From positions 11,718,001-11,782,000 of the forward strand of contig OX442319.1 of assembly GCA_949358305.1 (NCBI GenBank): a stretch of DNA of 64,000 bases, in the 5' to 3' direction. The position numbers and the translations under genes are program-made. The notes below the pieces were generated by a model. The model was not told the origin of the DNA and made no database searches. It saw nothing but the letters and a program-made list of their open reading frames with translations. Numbering within the stretch: position 1 is the stretch's first letter; the number at the start of each line of letters is the position of its first letter. Positions 43,428 to 53,120 of the stretch are shown piece after piece. The DNA is from Strigamia acuminata. Taxonomy: Eukaryota; Arthropoda; Chilopoda; Geophilomorpha; Linotaeniidae.

Positions 43428-46400
43428 TCAAGTGAAATAATCAATGACAGAAAATATTGAGAGTCCTGTTAGAATACCAATAACGGATCCAATGTTACAC
43501 ATCAATTTGGTAACTGAATCTTTTCTCTGTTCTTCAATCACTTCTGGAATGTTCTGAATAATAGAGTACTTAACAATAGTTTTTCTATAATCACCGGTAT
43601 TTGTGCTTTGTACTACTGATGGAAGGAATATGGTTTCGTTGCAGCGTGGTGCGCATGAACAGTCTTTCTGGGGGTTTGTCTTCCATTGAGTTTCCAAATA
43701 CATTTTGTGCGTTGCCTCAGCCGTTTTTTGAGTCTGGCAGAGCGGTTTCTTGCTTTTTTCCATGAATGGCAATCTAGTAATTATTTCATTAATAATTTGA
43801 TTTGTTTGAACACTTAGGGGCTGTTTTGAGAGATAATATTTGTCAATCTAGCACAGGGGTCGGCAACCTGCGGCTCTTTCGATACCATAATATAATACCA
43901 TAATATTGAAACAAAAATGATAGTAGGTGCATTCAATATCAATAAGCAGAAGTGACTTCTTTCACTAATTTGACTTCTCACAACCGGATATGACGATTTT
44001 TGTGTCGTATCTCTGATAAGTCGTTTTGAAAGAAGTCAAATAAGTGAAAGAAGGAGAAGTGAAAAAATAGTTACTTTTTCGCCTGGTTTCGCCTCGTTTT
44101 GGAAATTTTTGGCCGCCATCTTTTCCGATCTAATTCGCTCATCGCCGAAAGGTTTTTTTGACGACGGGTCACTTTGTCGCCGGTCATTTCGTCGCCTTAA
44201 CGGTTTTTTACTGGTTTTTTAACAATTCATTTATGTGGGTCATTTTGTCGCCGCTCCTTTCGTAGCCGGTCGTTTCGTCGCCGATGGGTCATTTCGTCGC
44301 CAATGTGCATTTCGTCGCCAATGTTCATTTCGTCGCCAATGTTCATTTCGTCGCCAATGGTCATTTCGTCGCCAATGGTCATTTCGTTGCCAATGGGTCA
44401 TTACATTACATTACATTACATTACTATTTTAGAATTAGTTAAAGTTGGTCAAGTTTGCCTGTTTATTCCTTGTAGGCGGTGGCAATGCACCGTAGGAAAT
44501 GCAAAGTTGGCATGGTAAGCCTCGCATCTCCAGTAGATGCATTCAGCCTTTCTGTTCTCGATGGTGTACGCATATCCACCCATGCACAATTTGGGTTTGT
44601 TTTGATTCGTTTTACTCATCACAATCTCTGTAGAAGTGGCCATTCTGCGATGGAAGCGATGGAAGTTATGAATCAATCACTGGATCCAACAGCTTATATA
44701 GTACACCACAGGACTGGAAGCTAGGTCACGTTTCGGCGACGAAACGACCAACACAGACGAGACGACAATCGGCGACGAAACGACCAACACAGACGAAACG
44801 ACAATCAGCGACGAAACGACCGATGAAATATCAAATCGGCGACGAAATGACCCATCGGCGACGAAAAGACCGGCTACGAAATGACCGTACAAGAATTCGA
44901 CAACAAAAAGGGCCAACGCCGAAAACTGCGATCGTTTCGTCGCCACTTACGGCGACGAAACGATCGCCTACGAAACGTAGGCGACGAAATGATCCGCCTC
45001 GGTTTTTTTTGCTTAAAAAAAATAAATATGTGCTCTAAAATTCTAAAAACCACATGAACTTCTAATTAACACAAGAAAAAGAGATGCATGTGGTTTTTAG
45101 AATTTTAGAGCACATATTTTTTTTTTACGAATGCGAGATTGACATTGCTGCGGCCGCACGCTTCTTGACAGAAGTCAAACACTTAAGTAAAATAATAAGC
45201 GCGTTCAAACAAAAGTCACTTCTTTCAAATGACTTATTTTTTCAACTTAAGGAGAAGTCACTTCTCCTTATTGATATTGAATACACCTAGTGGCTCTTTG
45301 AAAACTGGGAAATTTTGTAAATTGTAATTTTTGGCTCTTTTGTCTCAAAAGGTTGCTGACCCCTGATCTAGCATCGTTCGTCTTGTAACTAAAAATGCAC
45401 ACTTTAAGATACAGTAATTCAGTTACCTATTCTTTTATTTTATATAGAGAGGAATATATGCCGTAAAATAGTGATATTTTTTAAAGTGAAAATTGTCAAT
45501 ACTTTGGGAGTCTGTCACTGCTTTGCTACTTTTTGGCACTCTCGTGTTTATTTATTTAAAAAAACCGAAGACCAAAACTGAAACTACGGCTTTCAAATGT
45601 TGGGAACCAAAACTAGGTTTTTCAGAAATCTACCTGCAATCTATTAGAGTGTCTTTCAGTTTTTTTTCATAACATCCCAGTTCACATTCTGTAACTGCAT
45701 CGTTTTGCTGACAAGGATTTTTCGGAGTATTTACTCTTAATATCTATAAAGAAAATGACGTGTTACGAATAGGAATTTTTTTTCCGTTCAGAAATTACCG
45801 TTTGACGAGAAAAATCAATTTTAGAATAAAATTTTGTAGGAATGTAAAAAAGATGTTTCGGATGGGGAACTTGGTTTTGCGGTAGAATGAAGTGCTAGAG
45901 TGCACAGAATTATATAAGCAACAATTTGTTTATTCGAAAATATCTTGAAAATAACTCACAGGCTGGTGGTATCTGTTGCATGTTTCTTTACAGAGGTTAA
46001 ATGTAAGAAGTAGAAAGTTTAAATTTAGAGAATACGGCTCATCACCTGCAAATAGTTAAAGCGAGAGAAATAAAATCAATGACTTTGAAATATGGCGTAA
46101 GCTCTCAGATATTTCTACCTTTCTTGAAAGCAGTGCATATTCCAAATTCTGTGGTCACAATTGATATATTGCCGTACACTTGATCGTGAAATTTCTTGCT
46201 CTATGTAAAGGATAAGTAGTTTGTTGCGAGTAAGTTTACTTTAACTTTCTATTCAGTTGCTTACATGCTGCAATCTCAGTTTTTGAAACGTTTCATATTG
46301 ATTAAAATTAGAAGAAGCGTTCCATAATGTAAGTGGTTTGTTTGCAAATTGAGATGATTCGTGAAGTAAATCGAATAGTCGGTAATCATGACATTGGGTT

Positions 46401-49400
46401 TTCTGGTTTCTAGCTAATTTTCTTTTCGCTAGTAATATTTCTTTGTTTTCATCACAGGCAATAATGAGGGGGAAATGAATGCTTTCATCTGCGACTAGAC
46501 TGACAGTTTTGTAAAGTTGATAATCGTAATACGTAACAATCAGATCGTAAACGTAATAAACTGAAACAAAGAGCAGGATCATTGATATGCTTATTTTGAG
46601 TTTCTTTTTAACCCATGGTTGTTTTTGTATTTTCTGCTTTGTTTCTAGCAGCATTTGAATTTTTTCTATCAACTTGGAGTTTTCTTTTCTTGATTTGTTG
46701 GACTTCACAAAAGGCATTTTGCAGTAGTAGACGATTATTTCAATGAGCGTTAAACAACACATGCCGAAATAGAGGCCGAGGTTCCCTCCAATGTTGCACA
46801 ATAAAAAGATTAAATCGTAGGAAAAATTTTCTTTCAGTGTTCGAATGTAGCTATTTACAACGTAAACTTCTAGTGTATCTTCTCCTTCGTGGGGCGTGAC
46901 TTCGTATGTTATGCTTTGTTGTGTTACATCACATAAATTGAGACAATTGCATTCCTTTAATACATTTGTTGTAATAAGTTTTCCGATCATGTTATACCAC
47001 TCCTTAAAACTTTGTGATGGACGGCATTTTGGTAGCTTTCGTGTTTCATAAAACGAATATCTAGAACAATATGAATGTAACTTTAGTCAAATTGTGACGG
47101 GTCGGTTTCTCTCATGGCAACCTGGGGATTGATTACCGTGGGTGGGACTGGACCTCACGTAAATAATGGAGGCAGGGACTCCGGATTGTTGGTTAAATGT
47201 TGGCCTTTAATCCGTTGTCTAGGTGTCGGGAGTTCTCATCCCCTGTGTCGGCGTTGCCGAAGGGCACGCCACACCTACAGCCAACCCATCACTCACAGAG
47301 CGTTAGCCCGTGAGTGACGTGGTCGGATGGCATATAACATTCTGCTGTAGCACATACCTACAGCCCATGTAGCCGCTCATGGAGGCTGCAACAAGGACAT
47401 CCCCCTGTCGCTGAGTGTCACAGTGGTGAATGGGAGAAGAGCAGAGTCAACTCAGGCACTGCACTACCCAGGCTGACTACGGGACCTCACAAGCACACGT
47501 CCCCACCCTGTGCTGTTCACACACTTTCTCTCTCAGCCCCCTCCTTCCCCACTGGGTCAGTCTACCCCGCAAGGGGGGTGACCACGGGCCAGCGAGCAGT
47601 GAGTGGAGTGATGTTGACCACCGTGGGTGGCCAGATGGTCACAAAATTTACATTCATTCTCCGTATTTTATTTTGACGTATTATACAGGGTTAACAAAAA
47701 GTCTGCAACTTTACTTAATATTTCTGAAAGTGCTGACAATGCATCTAATCTAATGATGGCAAAGTATTAAAGTTGGGTGGGGCAATCTTTTGGTGACCCG
47801 AAATTTTACCTTGGGATGTTCCTTCAAGGTCATTGGAAAATTATCTCGGAAACCGTTAGAGATAGACAGAAATTTCCAATTGTAAACTAATAGAGCAACA
47901 TTTATTTAGTCTAAAAATGACTACTCCTCAAATCTTTTGTACTAAAATTTTGTAAGACAATTGCAATTTTCTAAAGTAGACACAAGTCAAAGAAAAAATG
48001 CCCCAAATTAAAAAAGCGCCAAATACGTGCTGATTAGACGTAAAATGACCCAAAAAGTCGATTCCCCTTGTTGGAATTTGCATATCTGGCACCGTTGCAG
48101 AGATATGAGCAGAAAACTGAACTTTTGAAAAGAAAAAGTCATAAAAAAATTTAGATATCAAAGTCTACTTCTGAGTAATTTCATGCTTTGCCACTAGGTG
48201 AAACACCAGACATCAAAAGGTGATAATACAGACAAGTATTATCACTTGTTGGTTGTCTGGTGTTTCACCTAAGCTTAGTGGCAAAACACGAAATTACTCA
48301 CAAGTTCAATTGCTAGCATAGAGTGAGGGTCCAGTTTTTTTGAACACGACTGTAAATGCTAAGTTATACTAAATCGATAATAAAATTTATTAGAAGTTTA
48401 GCTACTCATGTGTTTGCTTGGTGCGTGTGTTCACAGATTCTCATCCAACTCCATAATGGAGTCCCCATCCCATACAGTGATAGGCAATGAAAGTAACAGT
48501 GCTGTACCTGCATTTAAAATGTTTCACTAAACATGGTTGCAAGCAGTTGCGTAAGTTGTTGTCACATGGATTTCTTTTTGTTTTGATAAAATGATACTGA
48601 AACAAGTTGGAATATGCTTAAATATATATATTTTGCAAAAATGTTATTTTTATTATTTGTACCATTTTCAATTTTTCTATGTCTGCTCATCTTTCTTTCA
48701 GATCAAGTCAGATTAATCTAAATTTGACTTGATCTGACCTGTCTGCAACTTCAATGTAAATGCTCTTATTTCAAATTCACCCTTAAAGTGTGGCAATGTC
48801 TTTGAATACTTCAATCGTGTGACTGAAACTTCTGGGACTTATTTTTAGGTTTTGTGATACCAAGCCAATGGAGAATTTAATATTGCAACAGTCAATAGGA
48901 GAAGTGCCATACATGCATTAAAACAGTTTTATATTTGTGAACATACGTACTCTCACTACTGTATGTATACTCAAAACCACCACAACGTTGACCTATTGTC
49001 GAGCCGTATCACTGGTGTAGTGGCACAAGTAGCTCATAACACCATATTTGTAAAGAACTCCAGACATTGTGATCGATTACCAACATTGTCAAAGGCACAG
49101 AACTACTTTTCCACGTACATGTAGTAGAACACTGTACACAGTTAGGCGTAAACCGGCTGGAATAGGTCAACGTTGTGGTGGTTTTGAGTATAGAACAGAC
49201 TTGATCATAACAGATTGGTGTCAAAGTTATAACAGACTTAATTTGGTTATTTGAACTGTTAAAATGTCAATTTGTTTAAGCTATTAACAAATGCCCGAGC
49301 AGGAATAACTTTTGCTGCTATGCATAAAACAGGTTGTCAACAGGTGATGCAATGAACATTTGTAACATTATTGCACAATAAACTTAGGATGCACATCACC

Positions 49401-50859
49401 ATTTGAAAGACTTCCCTAGATAGTCTTTAAATATTTTGAGTCTAAACTGGTGTAGCAATAACTTTTATTTGAGTTTTAATTCTTACTTTCTGTATGTTAG
49501 CTGTCACTTGGTTCATAGTACCATGTATATATATCGTTTCGACAAATAGGAAAGGTATGTAATACACAATTGGTGAGGGATCTATCAATACCTATGAGTA
49601 AAAATAACAAATTACAATGATTTTATCAAGTGCACTAGGATCGATTAGGTCCATTCAATCTTTGCTGGTTTGTGAGGACAAGTTGTGTAAAGGAAAGGCA
49701 GATACCATCTTTGGACATTTTAGGCCCAGCGACCAAATCTGGATGATGCACAATTTCCCAAGGAATTAGCCACGCCAACTGAAACACTTCGTTTAAATTG
49801 AATGTCGTATTTAGAAATGCCCAGATAAGGCACGTTAAGAAAACATGGGATTTCTCAGCGCAGAATTTCTTTTTTGTAAATAGCCAAAAGTTAGATTAAA
49901 TGTTGTTATTATTTAGCCCTTTATTGATTCCATCTAATTCTTTAACACCGATTTTTTACAGGAACGTTTTCTACTGATTTTTTGAGGCAGAAGAAGTATC
50001 GCATACTTTCTGCCAGGGGTTGTACGGTAGGTGGTATTGTGCCACTAGAAATTATTTATGCAAGTAATCTGGTGTTAATTGCTAAATATTTTAACTAACG
50101 AAAGACTTACTGACATAGCGTGACATGCTTTTGGTAATTTCAGTTTTACTATCATCTTGTAATTATTATTTCCAAACGGAAAAGACAATGCTAAATAAAA
50201 ATAACTTTCAAAACAGAAATAGTAAATGAGGAATGACAGTAACTTATAGTAGACTTACTGCTAGAAACTTGTGTTACTGGATAAAAGGCGTCATACGGTT
50301 TAACTGTTAGGTTAACTCGTGATTTACCCTGAATAATTTTCATGTTTATTTTTACATTTCAAATTTTATTTGCAGATAAGAGAAAAAGTTAAAATACCAC
50401 TGCAAAGTAGGCATCGGTTACATAACTCTGTATACTAAGGTGTTTGAGAAAGTGGTTGAAGTCTTTCCTTGTATTTGGATGCATTAGTTTTTTTTGAAAA
50501 TCACATTCATCTTTATTTAAGTAATTATTCAATTCTTGGGTAGTATGTGGATAAAAATAAACAAATGGAAAATAACCATGCGATGTTTCAATCATGCTTG
50601 CATCCACAGATGTTGGCTCGTCCATGTAATGCAATATTCGATCTGCAGTTTGGTACGCACAAGCTGCCATATTCATTGCGAGTAGCGTGAAAAGTAAAAT
50701 GCAGAGATTCTTTTTCTTGTGTGAAATGTTTTTCATTGATTTGATGAATGGTGGAATTACTGTTTGGTCTGCCAAAACAGTGCTGACAAGCTGATGCATT
50801 TTTCGATTTCGACGTTGTTGAATCCGGCCAATCGGCTGGGAAATTTTTTTTGCTTTCAT
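43428..50859 (-). CDS. Two-module (fused) DEG/ENaC channel protein, gene A
   Basis: Eleven exons on the minus strand: 50859-50398, 50328-50259, 50190-50111, 49591-49487, 48596-48508, 47060-46265, 46200-46119, 46045-45960, 45894-45799, 45743-45634, 43773-43428. They join with consistent phase into 2322 nt, 773 residues. The protein holds two channel modules. Module 1: TM1 at about 52-70, YFPFVYFYP-type post-TM1 segment, cysteine-rich CLQPCLVKHFKC, CNCLNLC, TM2 at about 353-380 (NIGGNLGLYFGMCCLTLIE). Module 2: TM1 at about 424-442, HFPLIIACDEN, TEFGICTAF, CSCAPRC, TM2 at about 749-772 (NIGSVIGILTGLSIF). DEG/ENaC proteins form trimeric sodium or cation channels in the plasma membrane, gated by ligand, acid or mechanical force. 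Module 1 has GMC where the GxS filter normally lies; module 2 has GLS. No cytosolic tail follows the last TM. The first donor (GTATTT) is weak. Assembled by hand; the duplicate gene at 53121 gives the same structure. Confidence 0.88.
44150..45000. repeat. Foldback of TTCGTCGCC repeats
   Basis: The left half has tandem TCATTTCGTCGCCAATG units (44160-44400). The right half (44730-45000) has their complement, GGCGACGAAACGACC. Open frames such as 44235-44432 are repeat by-products. Non-coding. Confidence 0.85.
45015..45115. repeat. Near-perfect 30-bp-arm hairpin
   Basis: AATATGTGCTCTAAAATTC and TAAAAACCACATG on the left; the full complement returns at 45084-45115 after a loop of about 40 bases. 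Part of the nested element. Confidence 0.85.
46265..47060 (-). other. Fusion exon 6 of gene A (TM2 of module 1 joined to TM1 of module 2)
   Basis: One uninterrupted 796-nt exon carries, in order, the conserved cysteines CNCLNLC, TM2 of the first module with GGNLGLYFG, a basic lysine-rich linker of about 40 residues (KSRKENSKLIEKIQ), TM1 of the second module (ISMILLFVSVYYVYDLI) and the post-TM1 HFPLIIACDEN. There is no stop, start context or splice signal between the two halves that would separate them, so fusion is a property of the exon itself. Confidence 0.92.
47095..47650. repeat. GC-rich dispersed repeat, copy 1
   Basis: In intron 5 of gene A. Shares GTAGCCGCTCA, GTCACAGTGGTGAATGG, GCAAGGGGGGTGACC-type and GTGGAGTGATG segments with 51360-51770 and 54190-54545. 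Much richer in GC than its surroundings. No protein frame and no clear tRNA-like promoter boxes; it could be a SINE or an LTR fragment. Confidence 0.7.
47684..48165. mobile_element. Diverged half of a mariner-type MITE
   Basis: Begins CAGGGTTAACAAAAAGTCTGC after a TA and is distantly similar to the left arm of the element at 56053-56806 in the same intron of gene B (AATATTTC, AATGCATCTA, AAGTTGGGTG). The right arm is not recognisable. Confidence 0.45.
48170..48352. mobile_element. Palindromic mariner-type MITE (left end lost)
   Basis: A hairpin with arms GAGTAATTTC, TTTGCCACTAGGTGAAACAC and complements; right terminal repeat GGTCCAGTTTTTTTGAACAC then GACTG followed by TA. The same family, with the other end preserved, is at 56972-57186 in gene B. 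Confidence 0.75.
48698..48739. repeat. Short hairpin in intron 4 region
   Basis: CAGATCAAGTCA and TGACTTGATCTG arms with a short loop; conserved at 57467-57509 in gene B. It lies about 100 bases upstream of exon 5 (minus strand) in both genes. Confidence 0.6.
48970..49188. mobile_element. TIR element in intron 4 of gene A (219 bp)
   Basis: Ends CTCAAAACCACCACAACG and CGTTGTGGTGGTTTTGAG with TATA on both sides. The corresponding place in gene B (near 57662) lacks it. Confidence 0.88.
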
Positions 50860-53120
50860 TGTTAGCTTTTCTCAGAAGTGTTACACAGTCACTATTGCCT
50901 GAAAATGTAGTTATTTTGTGTCATCTGGCAAAGCGTATTTGAAATCCTGAATGAGGGTCTCCACCGCCAGGGGTAGTTATCTGTAATCTCACAGATCCAA
51001 CATGTAACGGGACTTCCGGTCACTTCTGGTTACATTACGACAGCGTGCGGTTTGTGTTCGAATAGCGTGTGCGAATAAACCTTGTGAATCTCAATTAATC
51101 GATGCAATCTTCTCTTCTCGAATAACAACAGAAAATATTAGCGTGCGATGAGTAGTTTGTGAGCAAGGGGACGTGCCAATGTGCAGAGTCGTGCAGTAAA
51201 GCTAATATTGTGGCGGCGTTTTTGTGCACGAGATCGGATGACGTGTAAACGGACGTCTAGTTTTTAGTCATATTTCTTCAATTATAACCCTTTGTTCCTG
51301 TTTTAAGAAATGTAAACCCTTTTTTAACACATTAAATCTTGTCTTTACCAAAAAAGCATGGTTTTGATTTGTCTCACACACAGGGCGGGAGCCCCATGGG
51401 TGACGTGGTAGGTCGCATTGGACGAACATTCTGTCGTACTTACCTGTACGACCCATGTAGCCGCTCACGGTTCTGCAGCAGTCCTCCAGATCTGCCACTG
51501 AGCGTCACAGTGGTGAATGGTGAGAGCAGCAGAGTCGGCAGTTGTCTCTGTCATCATTCGGACTGTGGCAGCTCGCAATAGACACGTCCTCACCCTCGGC
51601 TCTCTCAGCAACGTCTCTCTCTCACCACACCACTCTGCTCGTACCTCCCCTTGCTAGGCCGGTCCACTCCTCCGTGAGGGGGACGGCTTGGGGCCACCAG
51701 ACGGTGTGTGGAGTGACGTAGGCCACTAGGGTGGACAAACGGTCGCATAAGTTGAGAAGTTTCACTTCTACCCTGCAGTTTTCAGCATACACATTTTTTT
51801 CCAATATAACATTAGACATAATTAAATATAAAAAAGCGAACTAGGGTCAAAAACTATAAATAATAATTAATACTCTCGCTTACTTAAACAAAAACGGCAA
51901 CAAATGGTTAATTAAATGGTTAATTACAATCAAGCGCAATAATTAATTTGTGGTACACAGACCTGATCGGGCTGATTAAACCGACGACGACTGAAGCCGA
52001 CAAACGATGATTCTGATTCTGCAGCGAAAAGATTAAACGATGGACGGACTCGAGAAAATGATCGCGTTGTTTGCGGACGTCAGCGAGTTGTGCATTTGTG
52101 CATTTTGCAGTTGCTGCTTTCTCAGATGGTTTACGATGCCACTGAAGCCATTAAAGTCTTTTTGATGTAACGGATTATTGATTAACTATTCTGAGCATTC
52201 TAAACTATTCTAAACGTAAGTTTACTGAATTTTCAAATTGTATTTGATTGTGAATATTTATGCTGTGTTTTAGTGAGGAATAAACCAAAATAAAACCAGA
52301 GTGGGAAATATAATTACTTTGCAATTATTTTTTTGTTAAATTCAATTGATAACAAAAAAACAACTTTCTTATTGATAAAAAAGAGTTGATTTTAAGGACA
52401 TTAAGGGCGCTCTGAAGTCTGAACTAAAGTTCAATCAATAAATGAGACCCTTGGGTTTGAGTGCCTGTTATTAATGTCATTAAAATTATTTAATGCAACT
52501 GATAAGTTTCCGTTTGAAATAAATGAAATGAATGAATTATGCTCCAGAATGAAATATTTCTGTAACCAGTGTTGGGTTGATACTCGAAAAAAGTAAAAAC
52601 ATCCAGCTACTGTGTACTCTGTCCAAGTGTAACTTGGGCCTATTTCCGATCGCAAGTGTATGAATATTGAATTGATGAATTTATTTGTGCACTGTAACAC
52701 CTACAGTAGAACGGTAGAGTCTGTCTTGACTAAATATTGAAACTGTAATGGAGCATGTAAAATAGCGTGAGATGTGACCGTTTTGGTGATGTTTAGATTA
52801 ACATAACTGACTAGTTTATTCAAAGAATTTAGATTGTTGGTGCGGCGGAAGAGCAGCGTTACAATTTTCTACAATTGATTGACAAGTAAACTTTTAAAAG
52901 ATGGAGTTGAGAAACACTCCAGTAAATAACAATGCGACAGCCGGACGGATCCAGAAGCATCATTAATAATTGCACTTTCCTTTAATAAGTTTATACAGTT
53001 TAATGAAAATGGAGAGATTATTTGACAATAGCATATTAAAAGAGGATAATTAAAAGTTATCATAATACATTGAAATACATTTGATGTGCATTGCTTTCAT
53101 GTCTGTGCTCGTAGGAACTA
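50860..53120. other. Region between the two channel genes
   Basis: Contains the 5' flank of gene A: 51140-51252 and 51943-52160 are homologous to the continuous 5' flank of gene B (59630-59970), so about 690 bases (51253-51942), including a GC-rich repeat, were inserted in between. 52660-53100 is the 3' flank of gene B and matches that of gene A and of the 40723 remnant. No independent gene is visible. Confidence 0.65.
51360..51770. repeat. GC-rich dispersed repeat, copy 2
   Basis: Same family as 47095-47650: GTAGCCGCTCACGG, GTCACAGTGGTGAATGG, GTGTGGAGTGACG and a run of CTCTCTCTCACC. Part of the insertion that splits the 5' flank of gene A. The open frame at 51339-51581 is not supported. Confidence 0.7.

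Larger units (their letters stand above)
43854..45365. mobile_element. Nested hAT-type element in intron 10 of gene A
   Basis: Outer ends CAGGGGTCGGCAACCTGCGG and GGTTGCTGACCCCTG with the exact 8-bp duplication ATCTAGCA (43846-43853 and 45366-45373). The paralogous gene B has the uninterrupted site CAATCTAGCATCG near 53535. Inside it is a second element with ends GCATTCAATATCAATAAG and CTTATTGATATTGAATAC (about 43928-45290), and inside that a foldback of CATTTCGTCGCC repeats (44150-45000). Confidence 0.93.

Noticed and set aside
44235-44432. Frame with FRRQ repeats
   Set aside because: Translation of CATTTCGTCGCC repeats in a foldback element.
48420-48500. Alternative exon following exon 5 in gene A, because the block is highly conserved with gene B
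   Set aside because: It can be read open, but gene B has a one-base insertion here, so no shared frame exists. The segment just upstream (48508-48596) fits phase and the cysteine pattern.
48820-48935. Minus-strand frame MYGTSPIDCC... conserved in gene B with a 15-base indel
   Set aside because: No acceptor precedes it in either gene, and including it would break the phase between exons 4 and 5. Worth remembering only if transcripts show it.
49009-49254. Small frames on both strands near 49100
   Set aside because: They lie inside the 219-bp TIR element in intron 4 of gene A, which is absent from gene B.
50389-50859. A separate 156-residue single-exon gene
   Set aside because: It is exon 1 of gene A: the frame passes the donor at 50397 and ends in intron sequence. 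The counterpart at 59104-59583 behaves the same way.
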